Assembly (NCBI GenBank): GCA_944383355.1
Contig: CALWPF010000016.1
Location: forward strand, 1-37,811
Reading direction: 5' to 3'
DNA from: an uncultured Clostridia bacterium
GTDB taxonomy: Bacteria; Bacillota; Clostridia; Christensenellales; UBA1242
Length of the DNA: 37,811 nt
The notes beneath the pieces are model-generated. The model did no database searches. It was given only the letters and a program-made list of their open reading frames with translations, and was not told the DNA's origin. A program made the position numbers and the translations under genes. Positions 7,319 through 18,962 of the stretch are shown one piece after another (positions within the stretch are counted from its first letter, which is position 1; each line of letters begins with the position of its first letter).

Positions 7319-7711
7319 ATGAATACTAAGATTATTTATATCATGCTTGCATTAGTTATCATAGCTTTATTGGTAATCAGTATTACATTCGTTACACTCT
7401 ATGTTAGATCGCTACACCATACTCCTGAATATCCAGATTGGGTCACAAGCATGGACACAAATATTACAAAAATCACAGATAATAATTGGAGTATATCAAT
7501 AGATGGTGTAATTCAAAATTGCTCTGATAAAACTATTAATTACGCATTGATTAAATATAAAGTTTATGATGATAATGGAAACACTCTCGATGTTGCTATG
7601 GATATTCTGGTTAATTGGGAGCCAAAAGAATATTATTACTTTTGCTGTAAATCTATAGCATTACAAATAGAACCTGCAAAGTGGAAATTTTATGAATTAA
7701 AGATATTGTAG
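7319..7711 (+). CDS. Membrane-anchored FxLYD-domain protein
   Basis: 130 aa from ATG 7319. The in-frame ATG at 7313 lies inside the likely ribosome site GGGATGAAG, so the later start is preferred. An uncleaved hydrophobic N-terminal segment (about 4-30) anchors it, with the rest outside the cell. The exported part carries the FxLYD pattern: a buried strand SISIDGVIQN, then YALIKYKVYDDNGNTLD and a final KFYELKIL strand. FxLYD domains are small beta-sandwiches found on Gram-positive surface proteins; their ligands are mostly unknown. It has no lipobox. Likely controlled by the divergent XRE regulator. Confidence 0.75.
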   Translation: MNTKIIYIMLALVIIALLVISITFVTLYVRSLHHTPEYPDWVTSMDTNITKITDNNWSISIDGVIQNCSDKTINYALIKYKVYDDNGNTLDVAMDILVNWEPKEYYYFCCKSIALQIEPAKWKFYELKIL

Positions 7712-7765
7712 CGTTAGAGACATACTCTAACATATAATTTACAGTTTTGTATATTGTAACATAAT

Positions 7766-7796
7766 AAAAAGGTATGATTCATAAACATACCTTTTT
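7766..7796. terminator. Bidirectional terminator between FxLYD gene and gyrA
   Basis: AAAAAGGTATG (7766-7776) pairs perfectly with CATACCTTTTT (7786-7796) around 9 nt. It serves both convergent genes. Confidence 0.9.
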
Positions 7797-7803
7797 ATTA
7801 AAC

Positions 7804-10800
7804 CTATATATCTGTAGAATCATTATCAAGAGCCTCATCTAACTCTGTGTCATTGGATAAATCCAACTCCTCAGTAACCAATGCATCGTTGGTATCCATG
7901 TGCTCGTCTATTTTGTCAATCTCGGTCGCAAAATCTTTTGGTTGACTAATATCATCGGCAAATAATACTCCCTCAACCTTTTTAAGAGCCTCTGCATCTT
8001 CCTGATTCATTACCATAGCGTCTATATTTTGCTCTGCTGGAACTATAGCAAATGAGACAATCTTGTTGTTGCTACGGAGTCTCATCATCTTGACACCCAG
8101 ACCTGCACGCTTTATCTTGCGTACACTATCAGTGGTAATACGGATAGTCAGTCCATTGTTGGTTATCAACAATATGTCATCATTGTGTTGTACTTGGCGT
8201 AACCCAATCAACTCTCCAGTCTTGTCATTGAATACACCTGCCTTGATACCTATACCACCACGAGATTGCAAACGATATTCATGAATATCCGACCTCTTGC
8301 CATAACCATTTGATGTAACAGTCAACACCTCAGCATCAGGCATCACGACACTCATATCTACCAGTCTAGCCCCGTCAGGCAAGCGCATTGCTCGCACACC
8401 ACGAGCAGCCCTACCCATCACTCTGATATGACGCTCGTTAAAGCGGATACATTTACCCTCACTACTTGCAATCAATATATCATCAGTACCTGTGGTATGT
8501 ACTACCTCAATGAGTTCGTCACCCTCCTCGAGTGTAATAGCACGTTTACCGCTACGCATAATGTAGAAAAATTCGGTAACAGGAGTCTTTTTGATGAGTC
8601 CATTCTTGGTTACCATCATCAAGTAGCCATTAGGATTCTCAGCATTCATGCGCTCACTCTCTTGCTCCAATTTTGCTGTGTCTTCGCTAACAGCATCAAT
8701 ATTATCTGTGCTGTCATCATTGTCTAGAGTAGCATCAACTACAGACTTTGACTGCACTTTTTGCATTATATAGTAAGGTATAGGTATTACGGCTGTAGCA
8801 CGCTCACCCTGCTCAAATTGCAATAGATTGATAATTGCCCTACCTTTACCCACTCTACTACCCTCAGGTATCTCATAAGTATTGAGACTAAATACTCTAC
8901 CTCTATTGGTAAAGAATAACATAGTGTCGTGAGTATTTGCTACAAACATACGCTGTATAGCATCATTTTCTTTTGATTTGTGAGTAGTTATACCTACTCC
9001 GCCTCTATTCTGGGTGTGATATTCACTCAATGACATACGTTTGATATAGCCTTGGCCAGTAAGAGTAACAACAGTGCTCTCACGAGGTATTAGATCTAAT
9101 ATATTGATACTACCCATATCTATGGACAATTCTGTCCTACGAGGTTCGTTATATTTTTGCTTTATTTCTAGCAACTCTTTTGCTACTATAGCCACAATCT
9201 TTTGAGGGCTAGCAATAATACTCTCTAGCTCTGCAATGAGAGCGTGCAACTCCATCAACTCAGTCTTGAGCTTGTCAACCTCTAGTGCAGTCAACCTAGC
9301 CAATCTCATATCTAGTATAGCTTGGGCCTGTATCTCTGTGAGTATCAAATGCTCACACAAGCGATGTATAGCATCATTTTTCTCTTTACTTGTCTTGATG
9401 ATACGCACTACCTCATCAATGTCTGCCAGCGCCTTGACCAAGCCCTCTACTATATGAGCACGCTCCTTTGCCCTCTCCAGATCATATACACTACGGCGGT
9501 ATATAATCTGCTTTTGGTGCTCTAGATAATAATACAACATTTGCTTGAGGTTGAGAACCTTTGGCTCACTATCTACCAAAGCCAAGAAATTTATACCATA
9601 GCTAACTTGTAATTGGCTGTGCTTAAACAGTAAATTGAGTACTACTTGAGGGTTGGCATCACGCTTGATATCCACTACAATACGCATACCTTGTCTATCT
9701 GACTCTTCTTTGATATCACTGATACCCTCTATGCGCTTGTCTTTGACTAGATTAGCCATCTGTATAATCAAGTTTGCCTTGTTTACCTGATATGGTATCT
9801 CTGTAATGATAATACGGGCCTTGTCCCCGTCCTCCTCAATCTCAGTCTTGGCACGCACCACCACCTTGCCGTGACCAGTCTTGTATGCTTGACGTATACC
9901 CATTTTACCCATGATGATACCACCAGTAGGATAATCTGGAGCCTTGATATAGGTCATCAACTCATCAACCTCTATATCTGGGTTGTTGATCAGTGCGATG
10001 ACACCATCAATTACCTCACCCAAGTTGTGAGGTGGGATTGCTGTAGCCATACCAACAGCTATACCATCAGCACCATTTACCAGTAAGTTAGGGAATCGGC
10101 TAGGTAATACTGTGGGTTGTTGCAAAGTATCATCAAAGTTGGGATAAAAGTCTACACTATCCTTGTCAATATCACGCAACATCTCAGCACTTATCTTTGC
10201 TAATCTAGCCTCAGTATAACGTTGCGCAGCAGGTGGGTCACCGTCTACACTACCAAAGTTACCATGACCATCTACCAATGGCACACGCATAGTAAAGTCT
10301 TGAGCAAGACGCACCAATGCATCATAAACGGCACTATCTCCATGTGGGTGATATTTACCCAACACATCACCAACGATACGAGCACATTTACGATAAGGCT
10401 TGTCATTAAATAAATTTAACTCACTCATAGAGTATAGTATCCTACGATGTACAGGCTTTAGACCATCTCGTACATCAGGGATAGCACGACTCACATTAAC
10501 AGCCATAGCATAAGCAATAAAACTCTTTTTCATCTCGCCTACGACTGGTGTCTTGATGATATGTGTCTTGTCATCATACAAGATCTCATCTACACACTGC
10601 ATAGTGAGGTCTGTATAACTAGTCTTGTTGACATGCATAGTCTCCTTGTTGGACTCTTGGTCTTGTTGAGGAGAGTCAGCATCATCATTGTCAGCATTCA
10701 ATAGTTTATCTGCCTTGGCACTAGCGCTAGCATCAACGCTATCAGGCTGTACTCCGTCAGTATCAGTCTGGGAGTCTAGTGCATTGTCCATTACACTATC

Positions 10801-10857
10801 ATCTACATCTTTGGGATCTGTTGACTTTTTATCCAAATCGTCATCTCTATTATCCAT
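7804..10857 (-). CDS. gyrA: DNA gyrase subunit A, with acidic extensions
   Basis: 1017 aa; typical GyrA is about 820-880. The breakage-reunion core is intact: catalytic Tyr214 in QRYTEAR, and a quinolone region with [12 protein letters not shown] (170-181) keeping the Ser and Asp of a drug-sensitive enzyme. The GyrA box reads QNRGGVG, and the C-terminal beta-pinwheel follows. Three additions stand out: an Asp/Ser/Gln-rich N-terminal extension of about 95 residues, a roughly 45-residue acidic low-complexity insert within the pinwheel (around [14 protein letters not shown]), and an acidic C-terminal tail. Acidic C-tails tune supercoiling in some gyrases; the N-terminal extension is unusual. It follows gyrB by 24 bp with AAGGAGA as ribosome site, forming an operon, and ends in TAG. 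Confidence 0.97.
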   Translation of the reverse strand: MDNRDDDLDKKSTDPKDVDDSVMDNALDSQTDTDGVQPDSVDASASAKADKLLNADNDDADSPQQDQESNKETMHVNKTSYTDLTMQCVDEILYDDKTHIIKTPVVGEMKKSFIAYAMAVNVSRAIPDVRDGLKPVHRRILYSMSELNLFNDKPYRKCARIVGDVLGKYHPHGDSAVYDALVRLAQDFTMRVPLVDGHGNFGSVDGDPPAAQRYTEARLAKISAEMLRDIDKDSVDFYPNFDDTLQQPTVLPSRFPNLLVNGADGIAVGMATAIPPHNLGEVIDGVIALINNPDIEVDELMTYIKAPDYPTGGIIMGKMGIRQAYKTGHGKVVVRAKTEIEEDGDKARIIITEIPYQVNKANLIIQMANLVKDKRIEGISDIKEESDRQGMRIVVDIKRDANPQVVLNLLFKHSQLQVSYGINFLALVDSEPKVLNLKQMLYYYLEHQKQIIYRRSVYDLERAKERAHIVEGLVKALADIDEVVRIIKTSKEKNDAIHRLCEHLILTEIQAQAILDMRLARLTALEVDKLKTELMELHALIAELESIIASPQKIVAIVAKELLEIKQKYNEPRRTELSIDMGSINILDLIPRESTVVTLTGQGYIKRMSLSEYHTQNRGGVGITTHKSKENDAIQRMFVANTHDTMLFFTNRGRVFSLNTYEIPEGSRVGKGRAIINLLQFEQGERATAVIPIPYYIMQKVQSKSVVDATLDNDDSTDNIDAVSEDTAKLEQESERMNAENPNGYLMMVTKNGLIKKTPVTEFFYIMRSGKRAITLEEGDELIEVVHTTGTDDILIASSEGKCIRFNERHIRVMGRAARGVRAMRLPDGARLVDMSVVMPDAEVLTVTSNGYGKRSDIHEYRLQSRGGIGIKAGVFNDKTGELIGLRQVQHNDDILLITNNGLTIRITTDSVRKIKRAGLGVKMMRLRSNNKIVSFAIVPAEQNIDAMVMNQEDAEALKKVEGVLFADDISQPKDFATEIDKIDEHMDTNDALVTEELDLSNDTELDEALDNDSTDI

Positions 10858-10881
10858 AATAATCTCCTTGTATCAACACTA

Positions 10882-12849
<1,968 letters not shown>

Positions 12850-12978
12850 CTATATAGGTAAATATGAGGGTAAAGCATCAAAAAAGCTAAGCAAAAATAC
12901 TGTCAAAAGACACTATTTTTGACACATTCTAGACAAACCTCCGAGCCCTAAATATTCCCCTCTTTTTTACTCTCGAGT

Positions 12979-12984
12979 ATTATA
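12979..12984 (-). promoter_or_regulatory. Probable gyrBA promoter (extended -10)
   Basis: TATAAT on the minus strand preceded by TGg; the -35 (TACACA at 17 bp) is poor. Extended -10 promoters of the form TGgTATAAT recur upstream of minus-strand genes in this window (also at 3834, 15278 and 22042). Confidence 0.5.
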
Positions 12985-13175
12985 CCATAAAAGCAAAAAA
13001 ATGTGTAGCATTTAGACTAAATTTCCAATATTTTTTGCCGAAATATAGAATGCCAAAAAACACGATAAATAGCCGGTTTAAAAGCCATATGCAATATACA
13101 AAATTTGCATAAAAAATTATCAAAAAAATACTAAATTCATTACACAAGGCAATATACATTTGTAGTTGAGATATA

Positions 13176-13204
13176 TTGCAAAGATTTTGCAATTATGCTA
13201 TAAT
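13176..13204 (+). promoter_or_regulatory. Promoter of the 75-aa protein gene
   Basis: TTGCAA (13176-13181), 17-bp spacer, TATAAT (13199-13204) with TGc extension. It is the same -35/-10 pair as the parA promoter. Confidence 0.75.
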
Positions 13205-13232
13205 AAAGCACATAAAATTAAAGGGAAAAATA

Positions 13233-13460
13233 ATGGACAATATGACAAATGAGGAGTTTGCACAAATACTACAGCTAGCAAACAAACGCCAATTAATACA
13301 ACAGCAACTCAAAGGAAATAATAAAGATGATACATTGCAACAAAAAATAGAGCAAGTAGATGATGAAATAGTGTCTATTATTGAGGCAATATCTCAGCGT
13401 CCTCGTACCAAAATACAGACAGAAAAAATCGAATACTCTTTTGACGAACACACATTATAA
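13233..13460 (+). CDS. Small coiled-coil protein, unknown function
   Basis: 75 aa from ATG 13233, with AAAGGGAAAA 5 nt upstream and a good promoter, followed at once by a strong terminator; this context makes it a real single-gene unit. The protein is hydrophilic, rich in Gln, Lys and Glu. Residues about 5-55 look like two amphipathic helices that could form a hairpin or coiled coil (NKRQLIQQQL, QQKIEQVDDEIVSIIEAI), with a short basic then acidic tail. No family recognised. Confidence 0.7.
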   Translation: MDNMTNEEFAQILQLANKRQLIQQQLKGNNKDDTLQQKIEQVDDEIVSIIEAISQRPRTKIQTEKIEYSFDEHTL

Positions 13461-13462
13461 TC

Positions 13463-13493
13463 AAAAAGTATGCTATCGAGTAGCATACTTTTT
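13463..13493. terminator. Bidirectional terminator
   Basis: AAAAAGTATGCTA (13463-13475) pairs with TAGCATACTTTTT (13481-13493) around a 5-nt loop. It serves the 75-aa gene and the convergent LRR gene. Confidence 0.9.
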
Positions 13494-13527
13494 GTCACAA
13501 TATTTAGTAATGACAACGCATCGATAC

Positions 13528-15246
13528 TTATCTAATTGAACCAATATTATTGATACTCTGCTCTGCTGTATCTTGCTGATTTGACTCTTGCTCATAGGAT
13601 AAATTAACCTCGCCCATATCACTCTGCTGAGTAGGCTCTTGCCCTTTTTGAGCCTTGTACTGCTCAGCTGGTATCTTATTGCGAATGGCATACTCTATAG
13701 CCATATCCTCGTCACTCATACCATTCATATCATCTTGCTTGGGCTCATCAAAAGTGTAAACCTCAGCATCAAAATCATCATTATTCACTATATCCAAAAC
13801 TGTATCAATATTGGGTTCGTTAGAGGTAATCTGAGTATCTTGCTGGTCTCTTATCATATCTGCTAGATTGGGTGCTTGATACAATTTATCAGTGTCTGCG
13901 TCAATATAGTAATTGTATTCGCTTTGATAGTATTGTTTAGCCATATCTGTTAATTTAGGTGCATTGACAACATCTTTTTGTGTAACACTGAGCTTGGCAT
14001 ACTGCTCTACCTCTTGTCTATTGAGCAAAAAGTGTTTTAACGGCTCATTGGATAATGCTCTGCTATTATCAAAAGTTGGATCACAGTAATATATTTCTCC
14101 GTCAATATTAACTCTTATTAATAAATGATTACCGTATACTGTAGTTGATTTTCGCTTGGACTTTGTCATATCTGTATCAAGGAATACAGGACAAACATCT
14201 GCATCAATGCCCTCCAATCTTGCTAAATACATTAACGCTGTAGCGTATCCAGCACAAACTACTGATCTGTGTTTAAAAGCAGTGTATGCTGACCGAATAC
14301 TTTTATTTTCTGGAGCGTTGGGAGATAATTGAGAATACTTTTTGGCCCCTTCGTGATCATAACTAATATTTTTTGCTATGTAATAATGCAACGCCAATAA
14401 TTTGACCTCTGGTGACATGTCTTTATATATTATTTGACTATTTATCTCTTGTGCCATATTGATAATTTCTTGCATTTGCTCAAGAGATATCTCGGTATAG
14501 ACTGGACTAAACAACCTATTATCCAAGTCACAGCATTTGATATCAATATGATGGTTGTTGCCATATTGCACCAATTTCTCTAAAAATTGTGGGTCATTGT
14601 GAATGTTATCCAAGATTAGTTTGGTATCCAGTTTTAGATTTTTTAAATTAGCATTTTGCTCCAATAATCTAAGGATATTTATATCTTTTTGAGCCTCACC
14701 ACAACCTACGATGCTGAAATCATTTAAATTAGTCAGTTTTTCCAAGCCCTTGATTTGCTGTAAATTGGGTAAACTATTCAATGACAGAGTGCGCAATGAA
14801 GAATTTTCGCTAACATCTATGTAACGGAGGCTAGGTAACTGTGTAATTTTTATCTTTTCTAGCAAGACTAAATCTCGCAAAGCACTCAAATCCAAATTTT
14901 GATCCAATAAACGCCTGTACTCACCAGAAAAGGCTTGGTCAGTATTAAAATTTAAGTAAGTTGGCATAATCTTTAACTCTAGAGAGGTAAGATTAGGAGT
15001 GTCGTATAAAAAATTAAGGTCAGTTATCTTAGTATCTAAACTCAAGTTAAGATGACTCACTGCGTCTAATCGCTCCAAAGTAACTAGTGGGACAATATCC
15101 TCTATATCAGCATTAGCTTGTACTACTCTACCGTTTGCGTTTGCTATCTGCAACAGTATAGCACGCAGAGAATCGTTGCGTCCCGTTTTCTCTGCATAAC
15201 GCTGATATATTGATAATCCATCAACATATTTAGTACCTTCCAGCAT
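13528..15246 (-). CDS. Leucine-rich-repeat protein with transglutaminase-like domain
   Basis: 572 aa with no signal peptide, so apparently cytoplasmic. Residues about 60-235 hold irregular leucine-rich repeats (for example NLTSLELK, SLRTLSLNSLPNL, NLKNLKLD). A transglutaminase/protease-like fold follows with its triad in order: Cys331 in VVCAGYA, His374 in GNHLLIRV and Asp389 in YCDPTFD. The last 130 residues are acidic, Gln/Asp-rich and probably disordered. Related domains act as cysteine proteases, peptide N-glycanase-like enzymes or cross-linkers; the substrate is unknown. Ribosome site AGAGGTT, with an extended -10 (TGgTATAAT) at 15278-15283. It follows radC with an 86-bp gap but has its own promoter. 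Confidence 0.8.
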   Translation of the reverse strand: MLEGTKYVDGLSIYQRYAEKTGRNDSLRAILLQIANANGRVVQANADIEDIVPLVTLERLDAVSHLNLSLDTKITDLNFLYDTPNLTSLELKIMPTYLNFNTDQAFSGEYRRLLDQNLDLSALRDLVLLEKIKITQLPSLRYIDVSENSSLRTLSLNSLPNLQQIKGLEKLTNLNDFSIVGCGEAQKDINILRLLEQNANLKNLKLDTKLILDNIHNDPQFLEKLVQYGNNHHIDIKCCDLDNRLFSPVYTEISLEQMQEIINMAQEINSQIIYKDMSPEVKLLALHYYIAKNISYDHEGAKKYSQLSPNAPENKSIRSAYTAFKHRSVVCAGYATALMYLARLEGIDADVCPVFLDTDMTKSKRKSTTVYGNHLLIRVNIDGEIYYCDPTFDNSRALSNEPLKHFLLNRQEVEQYAKLSVTQKDVVNAPKLTDMAKQYYQSEYNYYIDADTDKLYQAPNLADMIRDQQDTQITSNEPNIDTVLDIVNNDDFDAEVYTFDEPKQDDMNGMSDEDMAIEYAIRNKIPAEQYKAQKGQEPTQQSDMGEVNLSYEQESNQQDTAEQSINNIGSIR

Positions 15247-15332
15247 TGGTGTAACCTCTTTTTTTATTCTACGATCTATTATACCACATCTTATGTACTA
15301 AATAAATACTTTTTATAAATTAAGTTTAAAAA

Positions 15333-16094
15333 TTATTTGTTCCCCTGAATTATACTAATATTAGAAATGGTATGATTAATTAATCTATCATACATCTCGG
15401 CGATGTATGGTAAAATTTTTGAAGAATTAAAACTAAAAAATTTGTCATTTGCTAATATTATATGGTCTACCAATCGAATATCAATACTGCGCAACATACC
15501 ATACAATCTACTAGTACACTGATAGTCCGCTACTGATGGTCTACAATCACCTGTTGGATGATTGTGGGCTATGATGACTTTGCTTGCTTGATAACGCTGT
15601 GCTTGCTCACAGATAGCATTGTAGTCAATATTCACATCGCAACTACTACCAATACCTATCACTGTTGCATGTAATAGGTTGCTATTGGTGTCCAGATAAA
15701 ACGCCTGCAATCGCTCAGTGTGATAATCTGTAAAATATTTTGATATCAACTGGTATGCATTAAATGTAGTAGTAGGGGTCTCATATTGAATAGTGGACTG
15801 TTGTAACTTAATAAACTCCAACGAACGAAACAATATTACAATCTTTTGAGCAGAGGTCTCTCCTACACCAGTGACTGACATCAATTCTTGGACACTAGCC
15901 TTGGATAGTGTTGCGATGTTTTTGAATTTGTGCAACAAATTGCGTGCAATCTCATTTGTATCTGCTCTCACGTACACAAACTGTAATAGCCCCTCTAGTA
16001 CATCAATATCATTCAATTCACTAGTAGGTATGTGTAATAACCTTTTCCTAGTGCGTTCCCAATGCCCTACATGTATTTTGGGATTTTTGTCCAT
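15333..16094 (-). CDS. radC: RadC-family JAMM/MPN+ domain protein
   Basis: 253 aa. Residues about 20-95 form the N-terminal helical UPF0758 region with a helix-hairpin-helix (SVTGVGETSAQKI, 83-95). The JAMM metalloprotease-like domain follows, with the zinc motif HNHPTGDCRPSVAD (177-190): His177, His179 and Asp190 as ligands, and an upstream Glu expected as catalytic base. RadC proteins are widespread; the old repair assignment is disputed and the biochemical role is unsettled. Start ATG 16094 has AAAGGG 8 nt upstream. Confidence 0.9.
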   Translation of the reverse strand: MDKNPKIHVGHWERTRKRLLHIPTSELNDIDVLEGLLQFVYVRADTNEIARNLLHKFKNIATLSKASVQELMSVTGVGETSAQKIVILFRSLEFIKLQQSTIQYETPTTTFNAYQLISKYFTDYHTERLQAFYLDTNSNLLHATVIGIGSSCDVNIDYNAICEQAQRYQASKVIIAHNHPTGDCRPSVADYQCTSRLYGMLRSIDIRLVDHIILANDKFFSFNSSKILPYIAEMYDRLINHTISNISIIQGNK

Positions 16095-16124
16095 AGGTAT
16101 GCCCTTTGTTGAATTTTTATTTTA

Positions 16125-16153
16125 ATTCTAACAGATTCATTTTTGTTAGTAAA
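16125..16153 (-). promoter_or_regulatory. Promoter of radC
   Basis: TTTACT (16148-16153), 17-bp spacer, TAGAAT (16125-16130) with TGt extension, on the minus strand. Confidence 0.55.
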
Positions 16154-16265
16154 GTAAATAAAAAAATCTTTTATCCAGTGTACACTAAGGTGATTAATGA
16201 ACAAACTTTATAGCAATGTCAAGATATCGCCCCTATGTAGCAGTGATAAGCATTATCCAAAAATA

Positions 16266-16291
16266 AAACTGCACTAGTTTTAGCGCAGTTT
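16266..16291 (-). terminator. Terminator of leuS
   Basis: AAACTGC pairs with GCAGTTT around a 12-nt loop, with a U-rich tail on the minus strand (TTTTATTTTT), just after the leuS stop. Confidence 0.75.
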
Positions 16292-16297
16292 CAAAAA

Positions 16298-18685
16298 TTA
16301 CTTTACAATTAAATTTATTATTTTATTTGGTATATATATTACTTTTACTATATTTTTATTAGCCAACTCTGGTAACTGTTTTGCTACCTCCAATACATCT
16401 TGCTCTGTACTATTTAGTGGCACCATAATAGTAGATTTTAACTTGCCATTGACCTGCACAGGTAATTGTATCTCATGCTCAATGGTGAGTGCCTCAGCAT
16501 ACTTTGGCCATTCAGCATATGCGATGCTACTAGTGTTACCAAAGACTGTATTCCAAATCTCCTCTCCAATATAAGGTGCTATTGGGCTAAGTACTTTTAT
16601 AAATCCAATAGCATACTCACGAGGAAATACTGGAGCTTTTTGCACTGCATTCATAAATATCATCATTTGACTAATTGCAGTATTGTAACTCAAATTTTCA
16701 TAATCATTGGTTACTTTTTTGATTGTTTGATGATATAACTTTTGCAAAGTAGTGTCATCGCTATCCTTTATCTTGTCTTGCTCAGTGTATGTTGACCAGA
16801 CTTTGTCCAAAAACTTTTTTACACCACTAATATTCTCTGTATTCCAAGGCTTTGCATCTTGGATAGGTCCCATAAACATCTCATACATACGGAATACATC
16901 AGCACCATACTCAGCGACTACATCATTAGGATTAATAACATTACCCCAACGTTTACTCATCTTACGCCCATCTGGTGCAAGTATCATACCCTGGTGTACC
17001 AATTTTTTGAATGGCTCAGGGTGAGATAAGTAACCCTTTTCGCTAAGGAATCTATTCCAAAACCTACTGTATAGTAAATGTCCCACAGCATGCTCAGAGC
17101 CACCAACGTATAGGTCAACAGGCAACCAGTGATCTAGCAATTTTTTGTCTGCAAAAATCTTGTCATTTTGGCTATCTACATAACGCAAAAAATACCAACT
17201 AGAGCCAGCGGAACCCGGCATGGTTGCAGTCTCTCGCTTGCCATGTTTGCCATCTATATTTACATTTACCCATTCAGTAGCATTTGCTAATGGTGGCTCA
17301 CCGTTCTTTGCATGATAATCTTTTAGCACTGGTAGCTCTACAGGCAAATCTTTGATATCTACTAGTCTGATAGTACCATCGTCCATATGTATTACAGGTA
17401 ATGGCTCTCCCCAGTAACGTTGACGAGCAAATATCCACTCACGCAATTTGTAATTGACCTTTTTGTAACCCAATTTATTTTGCTCTAACCAATCAAACAT
17501 TTTTGCCTTTGCGTCATCGGTATTTAATCCATCTATAAATTGTGAATTGATATGTTTGCCATCTGCCACAAAAGCACCAGTTACATCCTCGGGTGCCTCT
17601 ACGACTGGTATGATATCTAGTCCATATTTGGTCGCAAAGTCATAGTCTCGCTCGTCATGAGCTGGTACTGCCATAATTGCTCCTGTAGCATAAGTGGACA
17701 GTACATAATCGGCTATATATATAGGTATGCGCTTGTTATTTGCTGGATTAATCGCATAAGCACCGGTAAATACCCCAGTCTTTTCGGTTGAGGTATCAGT
17801 ACGCTCAATGTCAGACTTGCTAGCACATTTGCGCTGATAATCTGCCACGGCATCTTTTTGCTCTGGCATGGTGATAACACTAACCAAATCGTGCTCAGGA
17901 GCCAGTACACAATAAGTAGCACCAAATAATGTATCTATACGAGTAGTAAATATATCAAATGTGACATCACCATCTGCCACAGCAAAATGTACTATAGCTC
18001 CCTCAGACTTACCCATCCAATTACGTTGCATTATCTTTGTGCTATTCGGCCAATCTAGCTCATCTAAACCTTTTAATAACTTGTCTGCATATTGTGGAAT
18101 ATCTATTACCCATTGACGCATATTCTTTTTGACTACTGGGTACCCACCACGCTCACTTTTGCCGTCAATTATCTCATCATTAGCTAATACTGTCCCTAGC
18201 TCCTCACACCAATTTACAGGCATATCGATGTATTTTGCCAAGCCAGCCTTGTATAACTCCTCAAATATCCACTGTGTCCACTTGTAATATTGGGGGTCGC
18301 AAGTACTAATTTCTTTTGACCAATCAAAAGACAAGCCACAGATTTTTAATTGTGACTTAAATGTCTCAATATTTTTTAGTGTAAACTCGGCTGGGTGATT
18401 GCCAGTAGATATGGCATATTGCTCTGCAGGCAATCCAAATGCATCAAAGCCCATAGGGTGCAAAACATTGTACCCCTGCATACGCTTTACCCTAGAGATT
18501 ATATCTGTAGCAATATATCCCTCAGGGTGCCCTACATGCAGACCTTGACCACTAGGATAAGGAAACATATCTAGACAATAAAACTTTGGTTTGCTAAAGT
18601 CCCATACATCAGTCTCAAAAGTTTTATTCTTTTCCCAATAATCGTTCCATTTTTTCTCTATTTCACTAAAGTTATACTTAGCCAT
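16298..18685 (-). CDS. leuS: Leucyl-tRNA synthetase
   Basis: 795 aa, close to the usual bacterial length (about 800-860). It charges tRNA-Leu with leucine using ATP. The class I signature is seen as YPSGQGLHVGHPEGY (HIGH-type motif, about 42-56) and KMSKRWGNV (KMSKS motif, from Lys575). Between them lies the CP1 editing domain with TTRIDTLFGATY and the AVPAHDERDYDFA segment containing the conserved editing Asp. The anticodon-binding helical bundle and short C-terminal domain follow. Ribosome site TTGGAGA. The upstream region has a perfect promoter but no T-box motif, so tRNA-sensing control is not supported. Confidence 0.97.
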   Translation of the reverse strand: MAKYNFSEIEKKWNDYWEKNKTFETDVWDFSKPKFYCLDMFPYPSGQGLHVGHPEGYIATDIISRVKRMQGYNVLHPMGFDAFGLPAEQYAISTGNHPAEFTLKNIETFKSQLKICGLSFDWSKEISTCDPQYYKWTQWIFEELYKAGLAKYIDMPVNWCEELGTVLANDEIIDGKSERGGYPVVKKNMRQWVIDIPQYADKLLKGLDELDWPNSTKIMQRNWMGKSEGAIVHFAVADGDVTFDIFTTRIDTLFGATYCVLAPEHDLVSVITMPEQKDAVADYQRKCASKSDIERTDTSTEKTGVFTGAYAINPANNKRIPIYIADYVLSTYATGAIMAVPAHDERDYDFATKYGLDIIPVVEAPEDVTGAFVADGKHINSQFIDGLNTDDAKAKMFDWLEQNKLGYKKVNYKLREWIFARQRYWGEPLPVIHMDDGTIRLVDIKDLPVELPVLKDYHAKNGEPPLANATEWVNVNIDGKHGKRETATMPGSAGSSWYFLRYVDSQNDKIFADKKLLDHWLPVDLYVGGSEHAVGHLLYSRFWNRFLSEKGYLSHPEPFKKLVHQGMILAPDGRKMSKRWGNVINPNDVVAEYGADVFRMYEMFMGPIQDAKPWNTENISGVKKFLDKVWSTYTEQDKIKDSDDTTLQKLYHQTIKKVTNDYENLSYNTAISQMMIFMNAVQKAPVFPREYAIGFIKVLSPIAPYIGEEIWNTVFGNTSSIAYAEWPKYAEALTIEHEIQLPVQVNGKLKSTIMVPLNSTEQDVLEVAKQLPELANKNIVKVIYIPNKIINLIVK

Positions 18686-18720
18686 AAATGTGTCTCCAAG
18701 TAATAAAAATAACTATAAAA

Positions 18721-18749
18721 ATTATAGAATTTTGTACTCGCTTTGTCAA
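18721..18749 (-). promoter_or_regulatory. Perfect consensus promoter of leuS
   Basis: TTGACA (18744-18749), 17-bp spacer, TATAAT (18721-18726) on the minus strand, about 35 nt before the start codon. Confidence 0.9.
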
Positions 18750-18864
18750 GTAATAAAACCTTTTAGACTCAATGCTTGGGGACTGCATAGATTTACGCTA
18801 AAAAATAAACATAGCCGTTGAATAATAATTAATTATTAATCAAAAATAAATTTTGATAATTTGT

Positions 18865-18893
18865 TTGTTAATTTTTGGGCAATATTATATAAT
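18865..18893 (+). promoter_or_regulatory. Promoter of pyruvate kinase operon
   Basis: TTGTTA (18865-18870), 17-bp spacer, TATAAT (18888-18893). Confidence 0.7.
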
Positions 18894-18962
18894 GATAAAT
18901 GACTTAATTTGTTATAGTAAGTTTTGATATCACTACCACACAAACTACGAGGAGATAAGATT

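Noticed and set aside
12980..13192. 70-aa minus-strand reading frame in the gyrB upstream spacer
   Set aside because: No ribosome site, overlaps the promoter of the 75-aa gene and the gyrB promoter, and the composition looks noncoding.
18686..18962. T-box leader for leuS
   Set aside because: The leader is only about 30 nt after a consensus promoter and no T-box sequence is present.
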